64,000 nucleotides of DNA from Cannabis sativa (taxonomy: Eukaryota > Streptophyta > Magnoliopsida > Rosales > Cannabaceae). This document shows positions 36,243 through 48,329 of this stretch, piece by piece (the first letter of the stretch is position 1; each line of letters starts with the position of its first letter). The stretch lies in the NCBI RefSeq assembly GCF_029168945.1, contig NC_083610.1, positions 70,795,580-70,859,579 on the forward strand, read 5' to 3'. Under the pieces are notes generated by a model. The model saw only the letters and a program-made list of their open reading frames with translations. It was not told where the DNA came from and did not search any database. The translations under genes were made by a program, and so were the position numbers.

Positions 36243-36829
36243 TACTTTGACTCTCGCCTACCGGGACACTGTATCAGTTTGTTGAAAACCTTGAAAATTA
36301 TTTAGGATTGTATGTTTTAGTATTTTCACTAGTCATTCCTACTTGCTATATGTTTATAATTTCTGAATTGTGTATGAATTTATATTGAACCATGTTATTT
36401 TCTGTTATTAAGTTGTAGTTTAATTTCGAATCTTCATTGTTGGTCTAACATGTTTGTTTATCTAATGAGATAAATCCCTAATGGATTTTCACCATTAGAC
36501 ATACATAATAGTGTAAGATCTCGAAAGATAAATATTGTATATGCAACATCTAGTTGTTCATCAATTGATGACACCTTAGACTAGTATTTTTACGATATGA
36601 AACAAGAAGATTGTATAAATAAGATTACTTTGACTTTCGCTAAACGAAGCATCGTTGGATTCTTATTTTAAACGAAATTATCATAATTCCTCTTAGCTTA
36701 TTCATTTCGAATTAGCTTCAAAACATATCATTGGATGAATGGTCTATATATCATTTCATCTCATTCTATATTTTCTCTTAAGAAATTAAATGACGCATAT
36801 GATTATAATCCCGAAATTCTATTCCCAAT

Positions 36830-39071
36830 TGATATAAATCTTCAATCTTAGAAATCTCCTACTTGTATGGGCAAATCTGACTTATAGTTTGTATTAGTAG
36901 TGCTGGTCCAAGATAGAATTACTCATAATATTTGGTATAAATTTAAGTCTTTGACTTTAATTTTAGATTCCAAACAGAAATTTTCTTATATTTCTAATTC
37001 CAGAATACAATACAGTTACACTTTCTCAAGTATTTAATATCCATCTTCTATTAATGGATTAAAACTGTATGGAATATGAGTTAGGTATTCTGTGACCAGG
37101 GTCCACTTGCATTATTCTAAGAACTCTTTGATGTAAATAAACCTAAGTCATCAAAAGACACTACCATATTTTTTTATAATCTATGGCATTTGTATCTTGT
37201 TCATAGTGGATTTGACAAGATCAATCTCTGCAAAGAGTTAATATGCCTATATCCACTGAAAGTAGTTCATCTCATTCGCAGATGGATGTACATTCAGGGG
37301 TGGATATGAGTTTTTCGTTGTATTCTTAAAACGATAACTCTAGATTATACCTTTTAGCAAGAAATTCGAAACGTTTAAAAATTTCATTAATTTCTAGCAA
37401 TGGTTAAAACCATTAAGGTAAGTGGTTAAAGATCTTGCGAACTGATAGGGGTGGAGAAATAGTTAGTAGATATGCAGTTCAAAGATCATTAATTTGATTT
37501 TTGAATTATATCCAAACTTACCTCCCCAGAAATTTCGAGTTGCATAATGATGATTAGTTACTAGTCGTTTCCTAATTCCTTCTATGTTAATACAATTTCA
37601 GAATGATGTAATGGTTGTATACTTAATGTAATTCATTACTAGATTCATGGATGACCTAATCAAAATCTTAAGAAAAGCTAGAATTGTTAACCATGATTTG
37701 TTAGTTGTTCTAAGTGATCAGGGGTGGACCATCCCATTGTCAATAGATAAGAAAGTGTTTGTTCAAACAAATACTACTTTTCTAAGATAATGACTAAGTC
37801 TGAAAACAAGTAGCAAATAAAGGAGATATTTTTTCTTGATTCCAAAAGTGTTCTATCATCTTATATAACATATGATGATCCCACTGCCTCTGTTGTCTTG
37901 TCACAACCAAAGAGGTTAATACCATTTAGTTTTCTTCGACATAATTCACGGTACCTTGTCGTAGTGGGAGAGTTTCTAGGAACTCACCTTCTTATGACTT
38001 GGAAGACACTAGTGATTAAAATCCATTGTGAGTTTAAACAAGTAATGGATTGTCAAGATAAGAAGAAAGCCAATAGAACTATGGTTTAATCCATTCACAT
38101 GGAGTAACCTTAAGTTTTCTATTACAAGGACATAAAAGGAAATTTACGTTTATAAGTCTATTCAATGGACTTAACAAAACTTCCTGTTCCTAGTATTATA
38201 GGTTTGAGTTTATCTAAACCTATGGCTTGTGGTATACCTGGTAATTACTTACTCTAATGCAAGCAACTTACTTTAGTAAGATGCTGAAGCATTTTCTTTC
38301 TAATGGCAATCTATAGAAGCTTCACAACTTCTTAGACATAGATTTTATTTATCTAAGGAAAAGTCTCAACTATTCCAGAAAAGATAAAGCCATGAAAGAA
38401 TTTCTTAAATCAACAGTGAGAGGTCTTAGATATGCTTTTGTATGCCTTAGACCAGACACCTGCTGTTGAGTGGGAGTAATGAGTAGGTATCAGATTAATC
38501 CAAAAGAAGAACATTGGAAGACAATCAAGTAAATCCTAAGATTAAGAAGAGGAACTATATGTTAGTCTATAAGAGTGTGTTTAAAACTCTTAGACTACAC
38601 CACATCAGATTTCGAAATTTGCCTTTGTGCTAGTAAATCTGTCTGATAAGATGGTGATTACTCTGGGGGTGGAATAGTGATTTTGGAGAAGTGTAAAAAC
38701 CTATCTGAAGTCTCTAGGTCTACCTGAGAGGGACTAAATGTTAAGGTTGCAGGAAAGGTACTTATTCAGTCTAAGGAAAGTTCTATACATTTTTGGCATC
38801 ATTCCAAATTGCCTTAAACTACTAGTGTTAATTTCCTAATTAACCAAAAGTAGTTGCCAAAGATATAGAATCCAGTATCCCAAGAGAGTAGACATATAGA
38901 GAGGAATTTCACATTATTAATGATTTTGTGATTAAAGGAAGAGTAATGGTGGAGAAAAGGTTGTGTTTAATTCAACCTTTCAGATCCTATTACGAGGAGT
39001 TTACTACTACTACACTTGATTTGTATATCAAGGGGTTGAGATTATTTGAAACGCACTTTTTGTTTTATATT
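36830..39071 (+). pseudogene. Degenerate copia pol of element D
   Basis: Short runs in several frames appear in the correct order for Ty1/copia. Near 37180 LWHLYLVHSGFDKINL resembles the GAG-pre-integrase domain (family LWHxRLGH). Near 37430 LRTDRGGE matches the integrase motif. Around 37900-38090 there is a reverse-transcriptase-region relic after SQPKRLIPF. Near 38400-38560 GLRYAFVCLRPDTC, MSRYQINPKEEHWKTIK and ILRLRRGT match the RNase H region. Stops and frameshifts are frequent. It is the best evidence that this family once carried pol. Confidence 0.7.
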
Positions 39072-39087
39072 AGTGCAAGTGGGAGTT

Positions 39088-39374
39088 TGTTGGGTTTTAT
39101 GCCCTAAATAAAACTCATTTCAATATAATCAGATTTACTTATTAATATAGATCAGAAATAACATTTGATGTTGCATGGTTCACATGATTTATTTCATGAT
39201 TATATGTACATAATGTATAAATTCATCTGAAACCCTTTTCACATACTTGATCCTGTTTATTGTGCCGTCAACACATTGGAAAGTAAACATGACTATGTGA
39301 ATAAAGTTTCCTAGATTTATCAGACACAGGGTTTTACTGATATGATAATCTACAACAGAGTTTACTTGCATTTG
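39088..39374 (+). repeat. 3' LTR of element D, truncated
   Basis: Starts TGTTGGGTTTTATGCCC directly after the polypurine tract. It has the same start type as the LTRs of A and B but is otherwise divergent. The right end is estimated from where similarity between A and B resumes. Confidence 0.7.
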
Positions 39375-40188
39375 TGAAATAATAAAAAAATATTTTCAGA
39401 TTTTTAATTAAAATAAAGTAATATTTAAAATTAAACCTACAATTTTAAAAAAATTAGGTTTCAACCAACCTAAATATCATTTCAAAAAAAATTGCTAACC
39501 ACTTTTAAAAATTTCATGTTATTTTATAAATTAAATATTCAATAAAAAATAAAAAATGATAAATAAATATCCTTTTCTGATTTTATAATTTAATTTAAAT
39601 AAAAAAATAACAAAATTTAAAAGTTAGCAAAATATCTTATTTCTATTCAAAATATCATGATTATAGTAATCTTATTTTAAATTTAAATAAGGTAAAATTA
39701 TTTAAAAAAAAAAGAATTAATTTAAAAAATTTAATATCTGACCTTAAATTTAAAAAATAACATAAAATAATCAAATTTTAAAAATAAGATAAAATAATCA
39801 AATTAAGCAAAAAGATAGATTTTTACCTATTTTCAAATTCAAAATACACTAATATCTAACATTAATTTTTAAAAAATTCAAATTAATTTATTTGTGATAA
39901 TTAGATTTGAAATATGAAAAGTAAAATCAAAATACAAAACTACACAAAAATCGGAAGTTAATTCCATGAAATAGCATGAAAAATCGAAGAAAACGAAAAA
40001 AATTGCAAGTGGTACGGACAGCATGCAATACTGTCCACACGCACGAGCAGGGAGGCTTGACCGAGGTCCCTCGGTGCAGGAGGCTGTATGCAGCCTCTCC
40101 GCGCGCGCAAGGGACGAATTTCAGACAAAGTCTTGTTCTGACCGAGGAAGCTCGGTCGAGCTCTTGTCTGAGCGCGTAAAGCCGAGGG
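39375..40188 (-). other. Leader of element A (primer-proximal part)
   Basis: Alignable with 47272-48050 of B. AT-rich until 39960, then a GC-rich block (40000-40188) that can form hairpins: GGACAG...CTGTCC (40016-40036) and AGGCTGTATGCAGCCT (40081-40096). It ends at the insertion site of B; the remainder of the leader is at 51280-51555. Confidence 0.7.
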
Positions 40189-42067
40189 TGATGGAATTTA
40201 TTTTACCAGGATCTTAGATCTACTTACAAGTATGTTGTTTAACACCCTAAATATGAACTTTCTAAAACGATAATTAAACACATATAAAGTTAAGAAAACC
40301 TTACATTGATGGCAGCAGAATAATGTCTCCTTCCACTCAGATCTCTAACCCTTGTATCCTTTTTGTCGCAGAGTATTATCAAGATCTGAGCCCGAATGTC
40401 CTTCTCTTTGTGTGTGATCCTTCACAGTCTTCCAATCTATGATTGAGGTACCATTTGCTGTGTGTGGGCACTACTCTATCACTAAGGTTTCGAAATTGAG
40501 AAGAGGAAAAGAGAGAGGAATAGGGTCGGCTATAGAGAGAGAAGTGGAAGGCTCAGTTTTTCTGAAAGGGCAATCTTTTATTTTCTGAGAAAAAGGTTAT
40601 TTTGAATTGAGCCATCACTTTCTATTTATAGACAATCACTAGGTTTAGGTTAGCAATTATTTGGCATTAAAATAATGAAAATATTAATTGGAAAAAGCTC
40701 ACTAAGTGGCCGGCCATAGGTGTTAATGGGCCTTACTTGGATTTTGCAGTTTTCACAATTTTTATTTCTATTTTCACAAAAACGCTTCCAATTCTAACCT
40801 TTTAAATGCCAAAACTAATTATTTAATAACTAAAATAGATTATTAAATAATATTGTTATTTAATTTAATTATTAATTAGACATATAGAGTCTCTTAATTA
40901 ATAAATAAACATAGAATCTCTTTTCTTTACAATTTCACCCCTACTTAGTGAAGATTCACAAATTAGACATAGTCTAACTTTAGAATTATAATTGATTAAT
41001 CACAAATCAATTATTGAGTCTTACAAGCAGTATAGTCTCAACTAGAATGGGGACCATGGATCTATATGCTGAGCTTCCAATAAGTGAAACGAATTTACTA
41101 AGTAAATCCCTACTTATTAATTCCTCGTTGAATCCACTCTTAGAACTTAGAATTGCACTCTCAGACTTATATAGAGCATATTATATGTTCCACGATATAG
41201 ATATGCTATCTCATTTAACCATTGTTATAATCTTATTGTGATCAAAGATCCTCTATATTGATGATTTACATCGAGATGGGATAATTTTACCGTTTCTCAC
41301 CCCTCAACGTATTTTGCCCCTTAAAACACTTCGCTACCTGTAAATGATGTTTAGTGATCTAAGAATTAGTCACTTAAGCAAGAGCTCATCCATTTACTTC
41401 TATTTAGCTAAGCTCGAAGGGAATCATCACTTGACTTCTATACACCAGTAGAAGCTATAGATTCCATATTTATGTTCAGCACTCCAACTCAATCATACTA
41501 TCATGTTCCCAAAATATACGTATCACCCTGACCCAAAAGTAGGCTTAACTAATAAATCAAAGAACATGAATAGCACTCCTCAGTTGAGCCTAAGCATATC
41601 AGGATTTAGATTCTTTTAATCTTAAGATCAACTACTGATATTGACTTGGAAAGATACAACGGTAAGTTTATAATATCTTAACTAAGTTTAATATCGGTCC
41701 AGTCCAATGTATACTCCATACATTCGAAACTAGTATACTTTACCAATGTTCTGAAAAGAACATAACACTTACTCCAAGTGTAAGTACACATCATCGCTGA
41801 TTATCACATCAGTATAAATCCAAAACACTGATGAAACAGGGACTTAGTCTTTTGATTCATATAATCACAATCACATTCCACTGTGTTGACAATACTGTAA
41901 TTGTGAATAAACATATGATCTGGACTTAACAGATTTTGTGTATAAACATAATAAACATATTAAACCATAAGCATGTAAAATTCATGCAAACATAAATCAC
42001 TTCAAATTTCTTATATTGATAACTAATCAGATTGTAAAGGGTTTTATTTAGGGCACAAAACCCAACA
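40189..42067 (-). repeat. Left (3') LTR of element B
   Basis: 1879 bp, TGATGGAATTT...AAACCCAACA, followed by CTCCCACTTGCAC (polypurine tract on the minus strand). It is the uninterrupted copy and defines the insertion point of the MITE in the other LTR. Confidence 0.88.
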
Positions 42068-43862
42068 AACTCCCACTTGCACTAACATAAAACAAATTGT
42101 GCAAATTAATCAATCTGTTGTCTTGATCTTCAGATCAAGTGTAGTATATTTGAATCCACCCAAACTTCTAGAAACTAGTTCATAAAAACATTTATGAAAC
42201 ATCCTTTACTATATGCATTACTCATCAAGGGATACTGAAATCCTTACTGTTTAAAGTGCATCTGAATAAACAGAAGACATATCTCTCATATTTTAAAATA
42301 TGGAATTGAGATAATACAGCGTAGATTTTTCTTCAGTAAAATAACTTTCTAGTAATTTCGAATTTACAAAGTTATAAGTCTTCCCTGGTAGAGCTTGAAT
42401 TATTATAGAATAAATCCTCCACTCCCAGAGTAACCACCACCTAAAAATTTTGAATGAGTTAGGGTAGATGTAAGGATAACTGATATACAGTTCCTTAATA
42501 TCTAACATATAGATCACTTTCATAAATCTTTCTTGAATATCTTCTAACGTTTCTTATTTGATTACATCTCAGATAGCTCCCACTCAATAGCAGATGTCTG
42601 GTTAAATAATACTTTTAACCTCTTATTGTTTGGAGAGATATCTAGTCGTGACTTATAGTATTAGTGTGAAACTATAAGTTTCTTTTAAGACTAAATCATC
42701 AACATAGCAGTCTAGTATTTAAAGTGAAAAATACTTGCCAGAGATTAAGTAATCATAATTAAGATACCATAAAATGTTATGAGGATTAAGAAATCTTGGC
42801 TCAAGTCATTCGAATAGATTGTGCTAAAATTCTTTTATCTTACCCTCATAATTCTGATAAGTTATTTCTATCCACATGAATGGTTAGATTTGCTTTTCAG
42901 TAGTGTTCTTAAGTTCTTATCACAAGTGTCAACCAAATGAAGATGGGTAAAGAATTTTAAAATTCTCCCACTCAATTAAGGTAGTGTGATACATTATCAA
43001 AGAACTTTTATGGGTATCTTTATTTACTACAACAGTAAAACTAAATTGGAACATACAATCAAGATCAAGGATTTATTCTGATAATAGCTAATTATATTTC
43101 TTCCATGTTTAAAGAAAATATGTGTTACATAGGGTATGGTGGATAAATTCCACCTCTAAGTATATAGAGATTATGATCCACCCCTAAAGGTTATAAAGAT
43201 CATGATTCTCTAAGTGTTATAGAGATTATGTGGAGTTGAATACAATCCAGAGTTCATTAGATATAAAAGATCGTTTAAAGGCATAGTTTTCTTAACGTTT
43301 CTCCACCCCTATCAGATCAAAAGATCCTTTTATTAAACAAATTCTCAATAATTGTATTAGAATTAACAATTATTAATAAACATAGAAATAATTTCTAGTG
43401 TTTATTTAATATAACTCTATGAAGAGTTGTAAATATTATAGAATTTGTATCAATAATAAAAACACTTACACATACAAACATACAAATATAATGTGGTAAT
43501 TGTGGTTTAAGATAAAGTAAATAAAGCTCAATCTCATAAATTGCAATTTATTTGTAATAGAAAATAAAATATTATTAATAATAAAAAAATGTATTGCAAC
43601 ATTATGAGAAAAATAGGGATAAAAATCCCAAACTAAAAATTCGAAATCCAAATTGTTTTTAAACTAAAACAATTAATTCAAAAATAGATAAATAAATGAG
43701 TTTCATCTTCATCTTGGACGATCTTCACCCTTTTGTCTAGCTTTCCGATCCAACTCACTAAGATAGCATCTGAGTTCAAGTAGCTTGGCCTATAAGAAGA
43801 AACAAATAAACAAAGTTAGTCCAGAATCAAAAATCCAATTGGATAATAATTCACTAAAACTC
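42068..43862 (-). pseudogene. Decayed 3' region of element B (lost pol)
   Basis: About 1.8 kb alignable with 23878-25702 of A, without any long frame. Near 43825 the minus strand encodes NWIFDSG, which resembles the active site of copia proteases, but the frame closes at once. The equivalent part of a full copia element would hold about 3.5 kb of pol, so most has been deleted or mutated. Confidence 0.5.
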
Positions 43863-44733
43863 TTAAAGTTTATAAAAAGAAATACCTTGTTTCTTTGCAA
43901 GAGGTTTAGGACATTGGGGTTTCCAATGACCTTTCTCATTGCAGTAGAAACACTTTCCTTTTAGTTCATCACCAGAAGCAGTAGCCTTTTTGTTTTGAAC
44001 TGTTTTCACAGCTTTGGCTCGCTTCTTGGTGTTTTTCCACTTCTTCTTAGATTTGGGTCTTGAAGTAGAGGCAACATGTGCCTCAGGTTTAACCGTCCCA
44101 TTACCATTGCCAGAATTTTGAGGTTTACCCCCTTTCTTCTTGGGTCCTCCAATCAAATTTTCATATGTTTGAAGGTCATTGAATAACTCATGAAAGTCTA
44201 CGTCCTTTTTGTTCATGACATAATTTGATTTATAGGGCAGAAAAGCTGGAGTCAGACTATTCAAGATAAGGCTTACTTGAGTAGTGTGATCCATTTCAGC
44301 ACCATGATCCTGGGCTTCTTGGAAATAACTTGCCATTAGGAGTACATGATCACACACATTCTGATGGGGTTCCATTTGTGCATTGATGTATATCTTAGTC
44401 GCGTCAAAGCGAGTCTGAATAGATGCCGTACCGAATAGCTCAGTTAACTTTGTCATAACTTCAGCAGTCTTTTTCGGTTTTTGCAAACCGAGTTTTAAGG
44501 GTGTCAACCATGCTGGAAAGCATGAAGTATAGAGCTTTATTGTTAGCATTCTGCCAACGCTCGTACTTCTCTTTAACAGCTTTGGTTGCATTAGGCACTT
44601 CAGGAGACGGCTCAGTTAACTCAAACAAGGCACTTTCTCCTATGAGAGCAATATTAATGTTCTCATTCCATTTTGGAAAGTTAGATCCATTTAGCTTATT
44701 TTCGGTCAAGAGTGATAACATCGGATTCAACAT
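43863..44733 (-). pseudogene. Copia-type Gag of element B (one frameshift)
   Basis: ATG at 44733 (MLNPMLSLLTENKLNGSNFP). The first part runs to LKTRFAKTEK, where a single-base shift in a T-rich stretch (about 44465-44480) moves the frame to AEVMTKLTELFGTASI, MEPHQNVCDHVLLMA, SLILNSLTPAFLPYKSN, ENLIGGPKKKG, a lysine-rich stretch, and the zinc knuckle CFYCNEKGHWKPQC, ending at a stop at 43863. This is a UBN2-type copia Gag, nearly complete at about 290 residues. There is no in-frame protease, so it would be a stand-alone Gag. Confidence 0.88.
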
Positions 44734-44913
44734 GGTTATACAGGATACTACAAAATAATAAATAGAAATCAATAATGGTTTAACACAAAATCCAATTCAG
44801 AAATTATAAGCATGTAGGAATGATAAGAGAAAATACTAAAAAATACAATCCTAAATAATTTCCAAGGTTTTCAACAAACTGATATCAGTGTCCCGTTTAG
44901 GCGAGAGTCAAAG

Positions 44914-44961
44914 CTACCATCCATTGAATAGAGTTGTCAGCTCATCTAAAATGTTAAACAT
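44914..44961 (-). CDS. Short upstream ORF in the leader of element B
   Basis: ATG at 44961 opens a 15-residue frame, MFNILDELTTLFNGW, then TAG. Element D at 36198-36242 encodes MVSILDELTTLFNK, and element A has the same residues but an ATA instead of the ATG. The LDELTTLFN core is preserved in three copies, and the frame sits between the two leader motifs in each. Whether it is translated is unknown; it could influence translation of the downstream gag. Confidence 0.35.
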   Translation of the reverse strand: MFNILDELTTLFNGW

Positions 44962-47900
44962 TCTAGCAACCTTTTATTCGATCAAGATTGGAATCCAGCG
45001 TTGTCCCGTTTAGGCGAGAGTCAAGGCTATTCTATCTTATGAGCTTCTACCATTGTTTCATATTTTGTAAGTCAAATACAGTCACCACCATTAGGGTGAT
45101 CCATACCATATAAAACACTTACAAAGCTACTTATCTTTCGAGATTAAACGATGCTAACTTGCTAATGAACGTTCCTCCATTAGGGAGGATTACTCACTAA
45201 AACAAAAGCTATGTAAAACCAACAATGGAGATCGAATATCTTAATAATAATAATAAAGCTCATTATTTAAAATGTATTTTCTTTATTATTTATAATAAAA
45301 TATATTCATTAAATACAAATTTAGAATAAAATTCTAAATTAGAATTTAATTTAATATTTATAAAATTATACTTAGATGGTGATTGAAATAAATTGAATTA
45401 TTTCCATCTTAGTAGTAATTTTTATATATAAATATTAAGAAAATTATTTAAGTTGTATTAATTTAAATTAATTTACAACTCAAATTTAAATTTTCATGAG
45501 AATATATTTATTGTATTTTGAAAAAGAAAGTACAAAACTTTACTATTTTCGAAATACTTAAATAATAATTACTTAGAAAAAATACTTCAAGCAAAAATAT
45601 CACATATCTAGATTTTCTTTTGACTAATTAATTAATTTCTAATAATATACTTTAATTCATTTATTTTAAATTAATCATTAAATGAAAAAATTATTGATTT
45701 AAGTTGGTCCAAAAATTAATTAAAATAAATAATTAATTTACAACTTAATCTATTTTTCAAGATAAATTCAAAATCATCTTGCATAATTAAATGCAATTTC
45801 GAAATTGATTAATAAAATGAAGAAAATATATTTTGAAAATTATTTAAATTTAAGTTGAAATATAAATTTCAACTGAAAAATAATTTTCTATTTAATTAAG
45901 TGTCATGAAAAAGAAATATTTAAGTATCATGATGAAAATCAACTTAGATATTTAATTTTCAATTTAATTAAAAGTATTAAATTCAAGAAATAAATAATTA
46001 AGTGTAGAGAAGGCTTAATTATTAATCTCTAGTTTAATACTAAGAAAAAATATACTTAAATTAAATTGTACCAAAAATTAATTATTTAAATAATTAATTT
46101 CACAATGTATAATATTTTCCTATTTAATATTAGAAAAAACAAGTAGTCTAGAAATAACTATCTAGAAAATATCTTATTTCAACTAAGTATCTTTTCAACA
46201 AAAATTTGAAAAAATATCTAATTTAAGTTGTTATAGAAAAAATCTAGAACTTAAATATTTTCAAATTTAAATTTAATTAAATATCAAAAATTAAGTTGTA
46301 ACCACTTAATTTGAAAAATATTCCATTTTAAGTTTAAAACTAACTTAAAAAATATCTTAAGAATCTTCAATAACTAATGCCTAGAATTCCTCAACTTAAT
46401 TTTAAAATTACAAAAAAAAATATTCAAATTTAAGTTAGATAAGAAAAATCAGTTAAAATAACTAATTTATAACTTAAATAGGAATATTTAATTAAATAAG
46501 CTTCAGAAAGAATCTAGTTAGTTAAAATTCTTTATTTAATTAAATACAAGAAAAATACAAATAGTTTGTCTAGAAATAATATCTAAAACTAAGAGTGTTT
46601 TTCTTAAAATTAACTTAAAAATATTAAAATAAAAAATAAATTTCATATATTTTAAAATTTAATTATGTTGCTAATCAATTTTATTAGGTTAAACTAATTT
46701 AATTAACATAGCACAGTTATTCAAATCAGGCAAATGGGCCTTCACAATTGGGGTAGTTCATGTTAGGGGGAGCTGGGTTCAGTATGTCGTACCCACTTCT
46801 ATTGGCCCCCAACTCTCACACAAGGCCATAAAGAGAGGAATTTAACCTTAAAATAAATAACTATTATTAATTGAATAGGTCCAAAAACTAAATGGACCTA
46901 AATAAAATCTATCATGGTGTGACATTTTATTTAGCAACAACCTATATGCATCTATATAATAAAATAAACATATAGGCTCATACAGGCACACATTTGGATG
47001 GATCCTATCATGTTGCTAGGTCATACACACATGAAAGAAGATTGTAAAATTTACCTGTTACAAATTATTTACTTGACTTATTGACAATTGAACCATGGGT
47101 TAAAATCGAATCATTGGATCTGTCAACAAGTTAACCATGGCAATTTAGATCAAGCAATAATAGGTTTTATAAAACTTACACATAAGCTAAAACACATACT
47201 CCTGCAACAAGATGAACTGGATAGTTGGATGTAGGATTTATTTAATTTTAAATAATTAAATTTCAAAAAAATAATTAAATAATAAAAAATATATATTTTC
47301 GAATTTAAAAAAAAAAAATAAAATAATATTTAAAATTAAACCTACAATTTTAAAAAATTAGGTTTCAACTAACCTAAATATCATTTCAAAAATTTGCTAA
47401 CTACTTTTGAAAATTTATTGTTATTTTATAAATTAAATATTCAACAAAAATTAAAAAAGATAAATAAATATCTTTTTCATATTTTATAATTTAATTTAAA
47501 TAAATAAATAAAATAACAAAATTTAAAAGTTAGCAAAATATCTTATTTCTATTCAAAATATCATGATTATAGTTATCTTATATTAAATAAGGTTAAATTA
47601 TTTTAAAAAATATTTAATTTAAAAGTTTAATATCTCACCTTAAATTTAAAATAAGATAAAATATAATCAAATTTAAAAATAAGATAAAAATTAAGCAAAA
47701 AGATAGATTTTTACTTGTTTTCAAATTCAAATTACACTAATATCTAAGATTAATTTTAAAAAATTCAAATAAATTTATTTCTGATATTAGATTTGAAAAT
47801 TAAAAAATAAAAATCTAAATACAAAACTACACAAAAAATCGGAAGTTAATTCCATGAAATAGCATGAAAAAACGAAGAAAAACGAAAAAATTGCATGCAG

Positions 47901-47972
47901 TACGGACAGTATGCATTGCGTACTGTCCATGGGCGTGCATAAGGGAACCTGACCGAGAAACGCCGGCGCAAG

Positions 47973-47988
47973 AGGCTGCATGCAGCCT
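47973..47988. promoter_or_regulatory. 16-bp palindrome near the primer-binding site
   Basis: AGGCTGCATGCAGCCT is a perfect palindrome. Element A has AGGCTGTATGCAGCCT at 40081-40096, one change from perfect. The position, about 330 bases from the primer site inside a GC-rich leader block, is where retroelement RNAs often carry dimerisation or packaging signals; that role is inferred. Confidence 0.4.
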
Positions 47989-48314
47989 ATTCCGCGCGCG
48001 TAGGGACGTTTCTCTAACAAAAATTGTTGTCCGCGCGCGAGGGTAGTTGCACTACCCTGATATTTTTCCGAAACTTCAAAAAATCATAACTAATTCAAAT
48101 TAAATCGAAATTGAGTTCTGTAAAAAAGTAAATTGCTTAATTTTTTCCATACTATCCAATAAAAATAATTCCAGAAACAGAATTTCAATTATTTTTCACG
48201 AAAATTCACAAACATCAATCAATCATCATATATCACACAACACAACATGAAACCATCCAAATCACACACAATCGTTTTAAAGTAAAAATTTCTTGCAAGA
48301 AAATCAATTACCAT

Positions 48315-48327
48315 GGCTCTGAGGCCA
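48315..48327 (-). promoter_or_regulatory. Primer-binding site of element B
   Basis: The minus strand reads TGGCCTCAGAGCC, two bases different from the initiator-Met tRNA complement TGGTATCAGAGCC, just internal to the 5' LTR. The corresponding site in element A is absent owing to a deletion of about 38 bp (near 51550). Confidence 0.7.
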
Positions 48328-48329
48328 GT

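Larger units (their letters stand above)
27960..39374 (+). mobile_element. Related copia element D, plus strand, rearranged
   Basis: The 5' LTR begins TGTTAGGTTTTATGCCC at 27960 but is interrupted after 200 bp by chromovirus C. The internal part survives from about 34430 to 39087; the 3' LTR begins at 39088 after an AGTGCAAGTGGGAGTT polypurine tract and is lost at about 39374, where sequence of element A resumes. The inside is reverse-complement-related to the leaders of A and B, so D is a relative in the opposite orientation. The rest of its 5' LTR, its primer site and about 1 kb of A beside its 3' end are missing, pointing to deletions after insertion. Confidence 0.75.
44734..48314 (-). other. 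Untranslated leader of element B
   Basis: About 3.6 kb between primer site and gag, unusually long. Gag-proximal part: two TGTCCCGTTTAGGCGAGAGT motifs (44889 and 45002) and ATTA-loop hairpins (about 45080-45095 and 45174-45189). Middle: very AT-rich. Near 46735-46830: a GC-richer block with GGGGGAG and GGCCCCCAAC words. Primer-proximal part (47890-48050): GC-rich with the GGACAGTA...TACTGTCC hairpin and a perfect 16-bp palindrome. No long frames. Confidence 0.65.

Noticed and set aside
39088..39374. Complete short LTR ending TTACTTGCA near 39371
   Set aside because: No target copy of GTTAT follows, and the sequence parallels the middle of the longer A/B LTRs, so a truncated LTR is the better reading.
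41014..41241. 75-residue frame repeated identically at 49160-49387
   Set aside because: The identity simply reflects the two LTRs of element B. The frame lies antisense to the element and is not kept in the LTRs of A.
43740..43880. Candidate intron after gag in A and B (AAG/GTATTTC ... TTATAG) leading to a KLLELRCYLSEL-like exon
   Set aside because: The splice-like signals are conserved, but joining them in the gag phase gives a stop within four codons, so the downstream peptide is not in frame.
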